A stretch of DNA of 37,550 bases from Pedobacter sp. HMWF019 (GCF_003061025.1 NZ_QAIL01000161.1:1-37550); one strand, 5' to 3'. Positions 1-11,000 are shown, counted from the first letter of the stretch. The notes: a model not told the origin generated them from the sequence alone. Translations and numbers: made by a program.

Positions 1-50
1 GTTTATAATATTAAATCGGATGTAATAATAATAGTAGATAATTTTCCTGT

Positions 51-824
51 ATGAATAACGCTCCAATTGTAAGTATAAAGAATCTAGTAAAAAATTATGG
101 TACAAAAAAGGTGCTGAAAGGCATTGATCTCGATATTTATCCTGGCCAGATCATTGGTTACATTGGGCCCAATGGTGCCGGAAAATCTACCACAGTCAAG
201 ATTCTTATCGGACTTATACCCGATTTTGAAGGTACCGTAACGATTAATGGTATAGATCTGCGATCTGATCCACTTGAAATTAAAAAGATTATTGGCTATG
301 TCCCTGAAAATGCAGAGATCTACGAAGTATTGACCCCAATGGAGTACCTTGATTTTGTAGGTCAGCTACAAGGAATGGACAATGTGGTTATCACAGAAAG
401 GTCCATAAAAATGTTGCGTTATTTTAACCTGGAAGCGAATAAAGACCAGCGTATGGATACTTTTTCAAAAGGTATGCGACAAAAGGTTCTTCTGATATCT
501 GGTTTACTTCATAATCCTCAGATCATTGTTCTTGATGAGCCCTTATCCGGACTTGATGCCAATGCTGTTATCCTGGTTAAAGAGGTCATTTCATTATTGG
601 CAAAAGAAGGGAAAACGATATTCTATTGTTCTCATATGATGGACGTTGTAGAGAAGGTGTCCGACAGAATTGTTTTAATCAACGATGGCACGATCATCGC
701 AAATGGGACTTTCGATGAGTTACAGCAGAACCAGGGAGAAAGTCTTGAAAAAATCTTCTCGAAACTTACCAATAATGAACATGCTGAGCATTCTGCTTCC
801 AGCTTTTTAAACGTCTTTGAGTAG
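51..824 (+). CDS. ABC transporter ATP-binding protein (exporter type)
   Basis: Cytoplasmic ATPase of 257 residues that would drive an ABC-2 type exporter. The nucleotide-binding fold is complete: Walker A GPNGAGKST at residues 39-47, a degenerate signature FSKGMRQK at 138-145 (FSKGM in place of LSGGQ), Walker B IIVLDEP at 158-164 followed by the D-loop SGLD, and the switch histidine H195 in FYCSH. FSKGM variants are usual in the DRA/Nod-like exporter ATPases. The stop is five bases before the ATG of the membrane protein at 830, so the two are co-transcribed and form one transporter. The 50 bases upstream are AT-rich and hold no recognisable promoter; the transcript may start outside the window. 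The substrate cannot be told from sequence. Confidence 0.93.
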   Translation: MNNAPIVSIKNLVKNYGTKKVLKGIDLDIYPGQIIGYIGPNGAGKSTTVKILIGLIPDFEGTVTINGIDLRSDPLEIKKIIGYVPENAEIYEVLTPMEYLDFVGQLQGMDNVVITERSIKMLRYFNLEANKDQRMDTFSKGMRQKVLLISGLLHNPQIIVLDEPLSGLDANAVILVKEVISLLAKEGKTIFYCSHMMDVVEKVSDRIVLINDGTIIANGTFDELQQNQGESLEKIFSKLTNNEHAEHSASSFLNVFE

Positions 825-829
825 ATTTC

Positions 830-2530
830 ATGAACAAGTTTATCATTAAAGTCATTATGTTGTTCGCTCCATTGATGAACAGATGGGGAATAGACACCAA
901 CCAACTAAAGATTATTCTTGCTATTAAGCTTACCATGGACGTCAGACGTCCAAATACCTTTACCCAGGCAAAGACAAATTCAAGTAAGCCGGTAAATGGG
1001 GTGAATACAATGAGCCTGGTCATATCATTCATTATGGGCATATTTTACACCATGTTATTGGCTTTCCTGAAGGTACCCTTGTTGGGGCATACCATCTATT
1101 TCACCCTAATCATGGTTTCGCTTACACTCACACTGATCTCAGACTTTACCAGTGTACTTATAGATACAAAAGACAATTACATCATTTTACCCCGGCCAGT
1201 AAGTGACCGTACTTTTACGGTTTCGCGCATCTTGCACATTACGATCCATATATCAAAACTCGTATTTGGTCTTACTTTACCTGCCTTTATTTATACACTA
1301 ATTTTTGATGGGGCGTTAGCTGGACTTATGTTCCTGGTTGAAATTTCCTCTGCCACCCTCTTGAGTATTTTATTTGTGAACATCATATATCTGATTGTAC
1401 TTAAAGTAACCACTCCCGGAAAGTTCAAGGACATCATTGCTTATTTCCAGATTGCCTTCGCTGTGCTGATCTTTGTTGCATATAATACCATACCCCGGGT
1501 TTTGGACATCAGCGCTATTGGAAAGATCAACATGATACAGATAAAAGCGATCTATTTGATGCCTTCTGCTTGGATTGCCGGCCTACATGAGCTTGCTGTC
1601 AATTGGCGGTATCAACCTGAAGTCATCCTCCCGTTTTCTGTTTTGGCAATTTTAAGTCCGCTTATTGGCATAAGGGTAGTGATCCGTTATCTGGCCCCTG
1701 GTTTCAATAATAAATTAGCTGAAATTAGTGGCAGCCTAGGTGACAAACAGGAAGCAAAAGCACATACAGAAATAAAAAGAACAAATTTAAGGCTTGAAAA
1801 TATGGCCAATTTCTTTACCAGCTCTTCAATTGAGAAAGCTGGTTTTAAAATTGTCTGGTTACTGACTTCCAGGTACAGAGAGTTCAAAGTGAAGGCTTAC
1901 CCGTCATTTGCATTCATCCCCGCCTATTTCATTTTCATGGTCTTTTCAGGTAAGAATACTTTGACCTGGTCAGAAAAGTGGGACCATCTTGGAAATGGAA
2001 GCAAATATGTAATCCTGATCTATATGACCGGGATAATTCTGTTGAACATATTGCAAAATGTCATTTTCAGCGACCGTTATAAGGCTGCATGGGTATATTA
2101 TGTAACCCCTGTCCGTACTCCCGGAGAAATCCTTTCAGGAATGTATAAAGCCATCGTACTAAAGTTTCTATGTCCATTCATCTTATTGATAACTTTATTT
2201 TGTATAAGTATATGGGGACCGGGTGTAATTAATGATGTTTTATTTGGTTTTTGCAATTTGATCATCGTTGGGATTCTGCTTGCCCTGTTTACCACGAACA
2301 GGCTTCCCTTCTCTGAACCAGAGGGTAATAAAAGCAAGGCTGGAAAGTTTACAACCAACCTGTTTTTGATGATGCTTATGTTTGGAATGGGCGGAATACA
2401 CTACTTTATCGCTCGATGGGAATGGCTGATATGGGTACTTCTGTTCATCAATTCTGGTGTGTTGTGGCTGATGCTTAATAAGTATAAGGCCCAAAGTTGG
2501 CAGGAAATCCAGGTATACCAAGAGGTTTAA
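830..2530 (+). CDS. ABC transporter membrane (permease) protein
   Basis: A 566-residue integral membrane protein with roughly ten or more hydrophobic segments, for example near residues 60-110, 130-190, 205-230 and several between 360 and 555. A hydrophilic stretch around 295-345 is probably a cytoplasmic loop. It follows the ATPase gene after five bases and is the natural membrane partner of that ATPase. No catalytic motif is visible. It is longer than a simple six-helix ABC-2 permease and resembles the large uncharacterised Bacteroidota exporter permeases. Its TAA stop lies only five bases from the stop of the convergent GH2 gene, leaving no room for a separate terminator. Role as permease is inferred from topology and neighbour; the cargo is unknown. 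Confidence 0.8.
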   Translation: MNKFIIKVIMLFAPLMNRWGIDTNQLKIILAIKLTMDVRRPNTFTQAKTNSSKPVNGVNTMSLVISFIMGIFYTMLLAFLKVPLLGHTIYFTLIMVSLTLTLISDFTSVLIDTKDNYIILPRPVSDRTFTVSRILHITIHISKLVFGLTLPAFIYTLIFDGALAGLMFLVEISSATLLSILFVNIIYLIVLKVTTPGKFKDIIAYFQIAFAVLIFVAYNTIPRVLDISAIGKINMIQIKAIYLMPSAWIAGLHELAVNWRYQPEVILPFSVLAILSPLIGIRVVIRYLAPGFNNKLAEISGSLGDKQEAKAHTEIKRTNLRLENMANFFTSSSIEKAGFKIVWLLTSRYREFKVKAYPSFAFIPAYFIFMVFSGKNTLTWSEKWDHLGNGSKYVILIYMTGIILLNILQNVIFSDRYKAAWVYYVTPVRTPGEILSGMYKAIVLKFLCPFILLITLFCISIWGPGVINDVLFGFCNLIIVGILLALFTTNRLPFSEPEGNKSKAGKFTTNLFLMMLMFGMGGIHYFIARWEWLIWVLLFINSGVLWLMLNKYKAQSWQEIQVYQEV

Positions 2531-2535
2531 TGCTA

Positions 2536-4998
2536 TTACCTAGTCACAATTTCTACAGTACCTGATTCCAAACCTTTACTGCTGGCCGTCAGCTTTAGCT
2601 TTGATGAGGTGTTTCCTGCTTTTATAATAGCCATTACCAACCCGTTAAATGCACTATGAACATTAGATTTGAATGATTCATGATTTGTAGGACTCCCATT
2701 ATCAAGCCCCTCAATATAGGCATCTCCATCTAATTTAAAACTGATTACCTGGTTGGCATCAGGAATAACATTACCTTCAATATCGGTCACCTTTACTGTA
2801 ACAAAAGATAAGTCCTTTCCATCTGAGTGTATTTGATTACGATCTGCAACCAACAGCAGTTTGGCCGCCTTGCCTGCTGTTTTTATGGTTTGCTCCAGAA
2901 CAATTTTTCCATCTTTCCGCGATACTGCCCTGAGTATACCAGGTTCATATTTCACTTTCCAGGCGATTTTCATGTCCTGACCTTGCTTGTTTTTTTTTCC
3001 GAGAGAACGGCCATTCAAATAAAGCTCTACTTCATCTGCTTGATTATAATAAACCAATATATCAACAAGTTGTCCTTTATGCCAATTCCAATGCGGAAAG
3101 ACATGCAGTACCGGAGTATTGGTCCAGATACTCTTGTACAAATAATAGACGTCCTTTGGGAAACCAGCAAGATCAATAATTCCAAAATAGGAACTTCTTG
3201 CCGGCCACACATAAGGGGTTGGCTCTCCCAAATAGTCAAAACCGGTCCATACAAACATTCCGGAAACTGCCGGATTGTTTTCAAAAGCCATTAAGGTTTG
3301 TTCATGTGAGGAACCCCAGGGTGCATAGCAATTATCATAAGCGGAACAACTGAAGTCCGGATTTCCTGTTAATAATGGTTTATCCCAAGCCACTGGCCAG
3401 ATTCTCACACTATCAAATGGCATGTCATAGTGTCCGCGAGTTTGTAATGCAGAGACCGTTTCTGTGGCAATTAATTTTTTGCCAGGATAGGTTTTATGAA
3501 AATCTTTCCATTTCTCATAATTATAATTGTAGCCAATCAAATCCATTGCGCCAGACTGAATCAGGTTATTGTATAAGTTCACATCATTATTTGCTGTGGT
3601 AACCGGACGGCTGGTATCCAGGTTTCTGACAAACCTAGCCAATTCCCTGGCAATGACGCGTCCTGTTGTGTCTGCTCCCGTACCCCATTGCTCCTGAATT
3701 TCGTTTCCAATACTCCAAATAAATACAGAAGGGTGATTGCGATCCCGGATAATTTGATCTTCCAGATCTTTTCTGTGCCATTTTTCCCAATCCAGGTGAT
3801 AATCAAAATTAGTTTTCTTTTTCGCCCACAGGTCAAATGCTTCGTCCATTACAATAAACCCCATTTTATCGCATAAGTCCAGCAAGCCTGGAGCAGGTGG
3901 ATTATGAGAAGTCCTAATCCCATTACAACCCATCGCTTTTAAGATCTCCAGTTGTCGCTCAGCTGCACGTAGATTGAAAGCAGCTCCAAGTGCACCCAGA
4001 TCATGGTGGTTACATACGCCACGAATTTTTAACACTTTTCCGTTTAATATGAACCCCCGATTGGCATCAAAACTGAATGTTCTGATGCCTAAAGGTGTAT
4101 CGTAGTTGTCTATCACTTTGCCTTTAAGTAAAACCTGGGTTTTTACAGTATATAAGTAGGGAGATGTGTCAGACCACAATCTGGGATTTAGTAGTTTTAT
4201 TTCCGCATGCACATTGGTGTTTTTCTTCAATCCAGCCGTTTGAGTATAACTCCCCACCAGTCTCTGCTCATGATCAAAAATCCGGATTTCAATTACGGCC
4301 TGTTGTGGAGGTTTAACTGGCGACTTGACATTCACCTCAAGTTTTATTGTTGCTTTTAAACTGTCCACATCAGGTGTAGTTACAACGGTTCCACAATAGT
4401 CAATATGTACAGGATTTAAAGTAAGGAGTTTTACATTTCTGTATATTCCCGAACCACTATACCACCTTGAATTTGGCTGTTTAGAATTGTCCACCCTTAC
4501 TGCAATGATATTCTGGCCCCCGTAATTCAAAAAGGGAGAAAGCTCGTAGCGAAAAGAAATATAACCGTTTGGTCTTTTTCCAAGAAAGTGTCCATTGATC
4601 CAAACTTCACTATTGCGATACACGCCTTCGAAGTCTATCGCCATATATTTTCCTTTTGAACTGCGAGGTACCGTAAATTTTTTACGGTACCAGCCTATTC
4701 CGCCAGGTAATGCACCACCTCCTACAGTTGCGGGGTGATCATTACTAAAAGTACCTTCTATACTCCAATCATGCGGGAGGTTTAACGCTCGCCAGTTATT
4801 GTCGATGTAATCAACAGTATATGCTTTCTGTTGTTCCCCAAGGTTAAACTTCCAATCCGAATTAAAATCTTCCGTAATTCTGGGGCATTCTTGCGCAGGT
4901 AAACTTACGGCTATACCAGAGAAACCAATAAGCAGAAATAGTAATTTAAATATTCTCAATTTGTTGTTTGTTACAGGATGTAATGAAAAGAAAACCAC
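2536..4998 (-). CDS. Glycoside hydrolase family 2 (beta-galactosidase-like), PUL1
   Basis: Secreted or periplasmic exo-glycosidase of 820 residues. Domain order is signal peptide, GH2 sugar-binding domain (about 40-195, with GIGWYRKKF and RWYSGSGIYR), immunoglobulin-like GH2 domain (about 200-305), TIM barrel (about 310-620), and C-terminal DUF4982/Ig-like domains. The predicted acid/base is E433 in SIGNE and the nucleophile E513 in ATETV, so the enzyme looks active. The ATG at 4998 overlaps the upstream lipoprotein gene by 28 bases and gives an awkward 13-residue extension. A TTG at 4959, 11 bases after the upstream stop and behind an A-rich stretch, gives a cleaner signal peptide (MRIFKLLFLLIGF...) and may be the true start. 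Last gene of the PUL1 operon. Beta-galactosidase is the best guess; other GH2 specificities are possible. Confidence 0.88.
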   Translation of the reverse strand: MVFFSLHPVTNNKLRIFKLLFLLIGFSGIAVSLPAQECPRITEDFNSDWKFNLGEQQKAYTVDYIDNNWRALNLPHDWSIEGTFSNDHPATVGGGALPGGIGWYRKKFTVPRSSKGKYMAIDFEGVYRNSEVWINGHFLGKRPNGYISFRYELSPFLNYGGQNIIAVRVDNSKQPNSRWYSGSGIYRNVKLLTLNPVHIDYCGTVVTTPDVDSLKATIKLEVNVKSPVKPPQQAVIEIRIFDHEQRLVGSYTQTAGLKKNTNVHAEIKLLNPRLWSDTSPYLYTVKTQVLLKGKVIDNYDTPLGIRTFSFDANRGFILNGKVLKIRGVCNHHDLGALGAAFNLRAAERQLEILKAMGCNGIRTSHNPPAPGLLDLCDKMGFIVMDEAFDLWAKKKTNFDYHLDWEKWHRKDLEDQIIRDRNHPSVFIWSIGNEIQEQWGTGADTTGRVIARELARFVRNLDTSRPVTTANNDVNLYNNLIQSGAMDLIGYNYNYEKWKDFHKTYPGKKLIATETVSALQTRGHYDMPFDSVRIWPVAWDKPLLTGNPDFSCSAYDNCYAPWGSSHEQTLMAFENNPAVSGMFVWTGFDYLGEPTPYVWPARSSYFGIIDLAGFPKDVYYLYKSIWTNTPVLHVFPHWNWHKGQLVDILVYYNQADEVELYLNGRSLGKKNKQGQDMKIAWKVKYEPGILRAVSRKDGKIVLEQTIKTAGKAAKLLLVADRNQIHSDGKDLSFVTVKVTDIEGNVIPDANQVISFKLDGDAYIEGLDNGSPTNHESFKSNVHSAFNGLVMAIIKAGNTSSKLKLTASSKGLESGTVEIVTR

Positions 4999-6383
4999 TC
5001 GTCTTTAGCGGCATTGTAATCTGTGCCAAACCAAATACCTTTACTTTCTACTTTACCCGGGAAAACCTTTACCACCTTAAAGGTGTTTTTAACAGGGCTC
5101 AAAGAATTTCCTGGATTCTGCAGGAGCAATTCTCCGTTTAGGGTAACTTCATTAGTTGCCTCATTTATAGTAAATGTCCCGGTAGTCATTACGCCATTTT
5201 GATTACGTGTATAATTCATTCCACCCACTCGGTTAAATAATATCCAGGAGTTTTTGGCAATCAAATCCCAGGAATTGTTCCAACCCCAATCTCTGGTATC
5301 GTCACTCGTTTTGGTCCAGCCTTTACCTTTTGCAATCCAATCAATAGGATTACCAGAGGCATCAATTTTCCATAGCCTGCCCGAAGTAGTACCCGTTATC
5401 ATAGAAAGTAATTCTCCAGATTTGAATGTAGGATCAAAGCCCTCATCAGGCCCCGTTACAGGTGGTACATAATGATCAGAAAAAGTTTTCGAAAGAAAAT
5501 TATAAACGATCATTGCAGGACCTTCTCCATCTACATCTTTATCCCTGATAACGCCCAGTTGCATGGTGTTCTCATCCAAAGAAAGGATCTTATAATTGCT
5601 CCAGTTGCTAATTCCTGTCAGACCATTTTTAGCTGGTTTATAACCGCGAAGTATAGAAGCATTATTAATGCTGAGGGTTTTAGAATTCACACTTAAAAAA
5701 TAAGTCCCGTTTTGCGTCACATTACCTTCCATGGGTTTGACCGCCTGAAAAGCTGCAGTTCCTTTTAATCCAAATGTCATTACCCCGTAATCGCCGGCTG
5801 CCATTATGCCGGGATAGATATCACTGATGCCTGGTCCCCAGGTCCAGCAATCTCCGCCATAACAACCCGTTGAAAAAGCTCCACTGGCCCAAGGCCCGCC
5901 TTCTTTAAGCCAGCCTATATTTACGCCATAGAATGAAAGAGGCCCGGAAAAGTACTTTCCTTCTGTATCCAGAACCCATTGCTTATCTTTTCCTACACCA
6001 CCGGAAATTGCCGTCCATAATGGATCATTGACATAATTTAAGTTGTCCTGAGTTACCTTTATGATGACGGAGTCCATTTTTACGACCATACCACCGGTAG
6101 AGACAGAAAGTTTAATCACATAATCACCAGCAAATGCGAATTTAACCGTATCTACCATTCTGGTTGAACTGCCAATTCCATAATCCCACATCGGTAAAGT
6201 ACCTGGTGTCATATTCTTTAAAATGACTGTGTTGCCGCCGGCATCTGCTTGTTTATCCTGTGTAACGGAAAACTTAATCTCCGATTTGTCCAATACCCTG
6301 CCCAAACTGTGCTCCTCTTTTTTACAGGCCGCAAATAACAAAGGCAGCAGGGCTGTTGCGAATATTCTTTTATATAGTTTCAT
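4971..6383 (-). CDS. PKD-like surface lipoprotein, putative glycan-binding protein
   Basis: A 470-residue lipoprotein: signal peptide ending LLFAAC with lipidated C20, followed by KKEE. The first ~120 residues look like a PKD/Ig-like beta domain (FAFAGDYVIKLSVSTGG is the typical last strands). The remainder, rich in W, G and Y (for example GCYGGDCWTWGPG), resembles a beta-sandwich but shows no catalytic signature I recognise. It sits directly after susD, the position held by surface glycan-binding proteins in PULs, so binding of the PUL1 glycan at the cell surface is the likely job. This rests on position and lipoprotein signal, not on a recognised binding site. Its stop overlaps the annotated start of the GH2 gene. 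A divergent glycoside hydrolase or lyase cannot be excluded. Confidence 0.7.
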   Translation of the reverse strand: MKLYKRIFATALLPLLFAACKKEEHSLGRVLDKSEIKFSVTQDKQADAGGNTVILKNMTPGTLPMWDYGIGSSTRMVDTVKFAFAGDYVIKLSVSTGGMVVKMDSVIIKVTQDNLNYVNDPLWTAISGGVGKDKQWVLDTEGKYFSGPLSFYGVNIGWLKEGGPWASGAFSTGCYGGDCWTWGPGISDIYPGIMAAGDYGVMTFGLKGTAAFQAVKPMEGNVTQNGTYFLSVNSKTLSINNASILRGYKPAKNGLTGISNWSNYKILSLDENTMQLGVIRDKDVDGEGPAMIVYNFLSKTFSDHYVPPVTGPDEGFDPTFKSGELLSMITGTTSGRLWKIDASGNPIDWIAKGKGWTKTSDDTRDWGWNNSWDLIAKNSWILFNRVGGMNYTRNQNGVMTTGTFTINEATNEVTLNGELLLQNPGNSLSPVKNTFKVVKVFPGKVESKGIWFGTDYNAAKDEWFSFHYIL

Positions 6384-6411
6384 TTTCTCTTCAGATTAAA
6401 AGATGATCAGG

Positions 6412-8004
6412 TTACCAGCCTGGATTTTGTTTTAGAGTACCATTAGACAGATTGATCTCGGTATAAGGGATTTGTTGAAGCCCTTTCGTTGCAATAATAT
6501 TTGCCGCTGAAATCGTTTTCTGTGTACTTTGGCCTCCATTAAGTACAGTTGTACTTTGTGCGATCTGCTGAGCAGCTTTATCAATGCCCTGACGTAGTAA
6601 GTCATAGTAACGAATTCCTTCAAAGGCGAATTCCAGCCTGCGCTCATTCATTAGGTTATCCTGGCTGATCGACAAAGGTGTGAAAGCATCTTTATAGGCA
6701 CGTTGCCTAACCTGGTTAAAATAAGTCTGGGCATTTGGGCTACCTAGTTCAGCTGCCATCAGTAAAACATCAGCATAACGGATGGATACATAATCCTGAA
6801 ACTGTCCAATCTGAAAATTTGGATTCCCATTTGCTTCTGGTAATGGTTTTCCATCTGTCCCGATCATTGGGCTATATTTTTTAGCATAATACCCGGTATA
6901 TTCTCTTTGCTTGCTTTGGTTTGTGAACGGAATTTTCTCATCAACAATAGAAATGATGGAGGCAACCCTCCTGGTATCTGTATTTGCATAAGCATTCCAT
7001 AATTTAGGATCTACCGTTTCTGCTCCCCATCCGTTCCCATAAGGAAAGAATGACTGTTCCCGGATTCCAGTCATCACCATCCAGTAATTCCCATCAACGT
7101 TGCCATTGTAGTCACTTGTATAAGTGTATTTGATGGCGAATATGATTTCCTTATTGTCTTCACCTGCATAGGCAGCCTGTGAAGCTGCCGGCCACAGATT
7201 GTTAAAATCATCGATCAAACCATATCCGCCCTGTGTAATCACATCTTCAAGATAAGCAAGAGACTGGGCCTTGGTTACTACGCCAACCAGATCAGATTTA
7301 GTATAATACCCCGTATAAAAAAGGAAAACCCTACCCAACAAGGCCTCTGCAGCATATTTGGTTACCCGGCCGTGGTTAGCAGGTAGCTGACTGGGATAGG
7401 GCGTAGAAGGCATATTACCGGCCGAAAATTTAAGATCTTCGGCAATGACCTTATAAACTTCGTCTGGATTAGCTTGGGGGATATTTTCTGCAGAAGGTTT
7501 CGTTAATAATGGAATGTTTCCCCATAATCTAACCATATCAAACAGCAAATAAGCGCGCAGATAACGGGCCTCAGACTCATACGTTTTTCTTAACTGAGTG
7601 TCACTGCCCCATTCAATCTGATCCATTTTACTAATCAGCATATTACAACGGTATAAAGCTTTATAATAGAGCACCCAATTCCGACCAAACAGATTCTGAT
7701 CTGAGGGTGAACGCGATTTATCAAATTCATCAAGCATCTGATAGCCGAAACCATCTGAATTACCTGTACCTCCAAAAGTATTATCTGACATGACTTCGGC
7801 AGCAACAGGTAACGCTATTCCATCCGACCATACAATTTGTAATCCATCATAGCATCCAACCAATGCCGTAAATGCGTCTTTTGGAGTTCTATAGAAATTT
7901 TCGTCGGTTACAGTGGTCATTGGCTCTGTATCCAAAAAACTTTTTTTGCATGCGCCCAATGTCAAAAAGAGCAATGCGATTATACCTATTTTTATAACTT
8001 TCAT
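6412..8004 (-). CDS. susD-like: SusD/RagB family nutrient-binding lipoprotein, PUL1
   Basis: Outer-membrane lipoprotein of 530 residues that caps the SusC channel and captures oligosaccharide. The signal peptide ends LTLGAC with lipidated C19, followed by KKSFLDTEP, the usual SusD N-terminus. The TPR-bearing region includes YLRAYLLFDMVRLWGNIPL (about 185-205). The C-terminal SusD domain has ISIRYADVLLMAAE and the NERRLEFAFEGIRYYDLLR motif near 455-475. Length is normal. It lies 20 bases after the susC gene in the same operon and is its partner. The binding specificity cannot be read from the sequence. Confidence 0.95.
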   Translation of the reverse strand: MKVIKIGIIALLFLTLGACKKSFLDTEPMTTVTDENFYRTPKDAFTALVGCYDGLQIVWSDGIALPVAAEVMSDNTFGGTGNSDGFGYQMLDEFDKSRSPSDQNLFGRNWVLYYKALYRCNMLISKMDQIEWGSDTQLRKTYESEARYLRAYLLFDMVRLWGNIPLLTKPSAENIPQANPDEVYKVIAEDLKFSAGNMPSTPYPSQLPANHGRVTKYAAEALLGRVFLFYTGYYTKSDLVGVVTKAQSLAYLEDVITQGGYGLIDDFNNLWPAASQAAYAGEDNKEIIFAIKYTYTSDYNGNVDGNYWMVMTGIREQSFFPYGNGWGAETVDPKLWNAYANTDTRRVASIISIVDEKIPFTNQSKQREYTGYYAKKYSPMIGTDGKPLPEANGNPNFQIGQFQDYVSIRYADVLLMAAELGSPNAQTYFNQVRQRAYKDAFTPLSISQDNLMNERRLEFAFEGIRYYDLLRQGIDKAAQQIAQSTTVLNGGQSTQKTISAANIIATKGLQQIPYTEINLSNGTLKQNPGW

Positions 8005-8024
8005 AATGATTAAGATCAGAGGGA

Positions 8025-11000
8025 TTAAAATCTAAGGTTTGCACCGAGCATAAATGTTCTTGGTCTTGGGTAATATCCTACATCAACACCTGATGAAAAC
8101 CCTTCAGAGCCATAACCAATTTCGGGATCCATGCCGTCATATTTTGTGAAGGTACAGACATTCAATGCCGCAGCATATAGCCTGACTTGTTTGAGGTAAC
8201 TCTTCTTAAACACCCTACCAAGATCGTATCCAACAGTGATGTTACTGATCCGGAGATAATCTCCTTTCTGGATGTACAAATCAGAGAAATTTGTCCAGTT
8301 TCTATTGTCATCAGTTACACGGGGAATCGTATTTGAACTCCCTTCTCCATGCCATCTATCTAGTATTCTTGTGGTATAGTTTGAGTATTGACTAGCTTGA
8401 TTTCTATAAGACTGGACAATGTCATTTCCTGCAACACCAGAGGCTACAATTGAAAAATCAAATCCTTGGTAATCTCCTGAAAGTGTGATCCCAAAAGTAT
8501 AATCCGGATTAGGCTTACCAATGATCGTACGATCCAGATTATCTATCACTCCATCTCCATTCAAATCCTGATATTTTACATCTCCCGGTGCTGCCGAAGG
8601 TTGGATAAGCCTACCACTGGCAGACCTGTAATTAACAACTTCAGCTTCATTCTGAAAAATACCAGCCGTTTTTAATCCCCAGAAATAACCTATTGGAAAG
8701 CCACTCTGCGCGCGGTAAAATTCAAGCGAATTGTCAAACAGCTGGTTGGCCAAACCATGTACAATTCCATCTGCAGTCGGAATATTACCTACCTTATTTT
8801 TGTTGTAAGCTCCATTAACACCTACTGAATAGTTAAAACTGCCTAGGTTACTTTTATAGATTAAAGCCAGCTCGACTCCTGTATTTTTTACATTACCGCC
8901 ATTAATAAAAGGGGCATCGGCTCCTGCTGTAGCCAGGATCGGTGCTGAAATTAGCCAATCCTTGGTGGTTTTGTTATACCAGTCAAAGTTTATGGTAAAT
9001 TTCCCTTTGAGCAGATTTGCATCAAAACCTATGTTTGTTTGTTCTGAAGTTTCCCATTTCAAATTAGGGTTGCTAAGCCGGCTTGGATAGGCTCCAGGAG
9101 TAAGCACACCTTCGGTAGGACCAAAAATATAATTGGTATTTGATAAGGTAATTGGAGCCAGATATTGGAAAGCGGCAATATTCTGGTTTCCTACTTGTCC
9201 CCAGCTGGCGCGAAGTTTAAAAAAATCAAGCCAGCTTTTCTGACTTTCAAGAAACTTCTCGTTGGTTACTACCCAGCCGGCAGACACTGATGGGAAATAG
9301 CCCCATCTATTCTGTGCAGCAAATCTGGAAGAGCCATCTGCTCTGAAGGTCGCGTTTAACAGGTATTTTTCTTTATAGTTGTAATTTGCCCTTCCAAAAT
9401 AAGACATTCTCCGGTCTGCGTCGTTTGGCCTGCCACCTATGGTAATACCTGCGATATTCTTGTTCGTGGCGTTACTTAACCAGGCATGATCAAGATCATC
9501 AAAAATCAAATTGGTATTGCTTCCAAAAATATTGGTCCCATCTGCCTGGTAGGCGGAACTCCCCGCCATCACTTCAATTGCATGGTCATTTTTGATATTG
9601 AATTTATAACTCAGTAAATTATCCCAAATCAAAGACTTACCCTTATTCATAGATTGACTGGCCTTAGTTGTTGTGCTGTAAGCATAAATAGAAAGGTTAT
9701 ATATAGGTGTAAAAGAGTGGCTTTCACCAGCATTATAATCCATTCCCAAGCTCGATCTGAATTTTAGATTTTTAATAGGCTCCAAAACGAGATAGATATC
9801 ACCAAGTACCCTTTGGTTATTACTGCGGTTCTGATTATTCAAAACCATCAAGGCATATGGATTGGCTTCTCCATTGTTCCACGTAGATTTGCTATTATCA
9901 AAAAAATTACCACCTGCATCATAAACAGAAACGAATGGACTGGTATTAAAAGCTCCCCGTAAGCTGTTATTGTATTGATTTCCGATCGCTATTCCATTAT
10001 TTTTAATATCTGTATAAGTAAGATGCTGGCCTATTTTCAGGATATCTTTATAAAAATTATGTTCGGAATTGATCCTGAAACTGTAACGTTGATAATTAGA
10101 TAAGCTTTTTCCTCCAACAATACCTTCCTGCCCCGTGTATGACAAACCCAGGGAATAAACAGAAGCTTCAGAAGCACCAGAAGCACCAATAGAATAATTT
10201 TGTGTCGGTGCATTATTTACAAACATCTGGTCTATCCAATTTGTCCCTTTTCCCAATGCCGAGATTTGATCATTGCTAAAGATTGGCTGTTTGCCACTAT
10301 TAATAGCGGCCTCGTTCATGATAGAAGCATATTGCGATGAATTGAGCAATTGTGCTTTGTTAGCGACATTTTGCAGACCAAAATAAGCATCAAAGGTAAG
10401 TTGCGCCGATTGCCCCCGTTTACCTTGTCTTGTGGTCACCAGAACTACCCCATTTGCCGCCTGAGAACCATAAATGGCTGCTGAGGCAGCATCTTTCAGA
10501 ATATCAATAGATTCTATGTCTGCTGAATTTAAATAAGTGATATCACCAGTAAGCACACCATCGACCACATAAAGAGGCCCTGAATTTCCAATCGTACCCA
10601 AGCCGCGAACGATGACTTTCATTCCTTCACCCGGCTGCCCTGAGGAGGAGGTGATCTGTACCCCTGGACTCTGCCCTTGTAAACCTTGCAAAGCATTGGT
10701 TGTACTTTGTTTTTGTAATGTTTCCCCTTTAATCTGTACTGTCGCTCCAGTGATCAGTTTTTTCTGCTGCACACCATAACCAACTACAACGACCTCTTCC
10801 AGGTCTTGCTGCCCATAAGCTAAACTTATATTGAGTACATTTCCCTGCTGTACTGTGACTTCTTTGGTGATGTAACCTACGGAACTCACCCGCAAAACAT
10901 CACCAGTCTGTGCACTGATCGCATAGACGCCTGCATTATTGCTTCCTGTACCGGCTGTCTTCCCCATTATTTTGACCACAGCTCCCGGAATAGGCTGACC

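Noticed and set aside
766..1041. Minus-strand open frames of 60-100 codons inside the ABC genes and, likewise, throughout the SusC, GH2 and HTCS genes.
   Set aside because: They lie wholly within well-supported genes on the other strand, lack recognisable domains, and are frame shadows.
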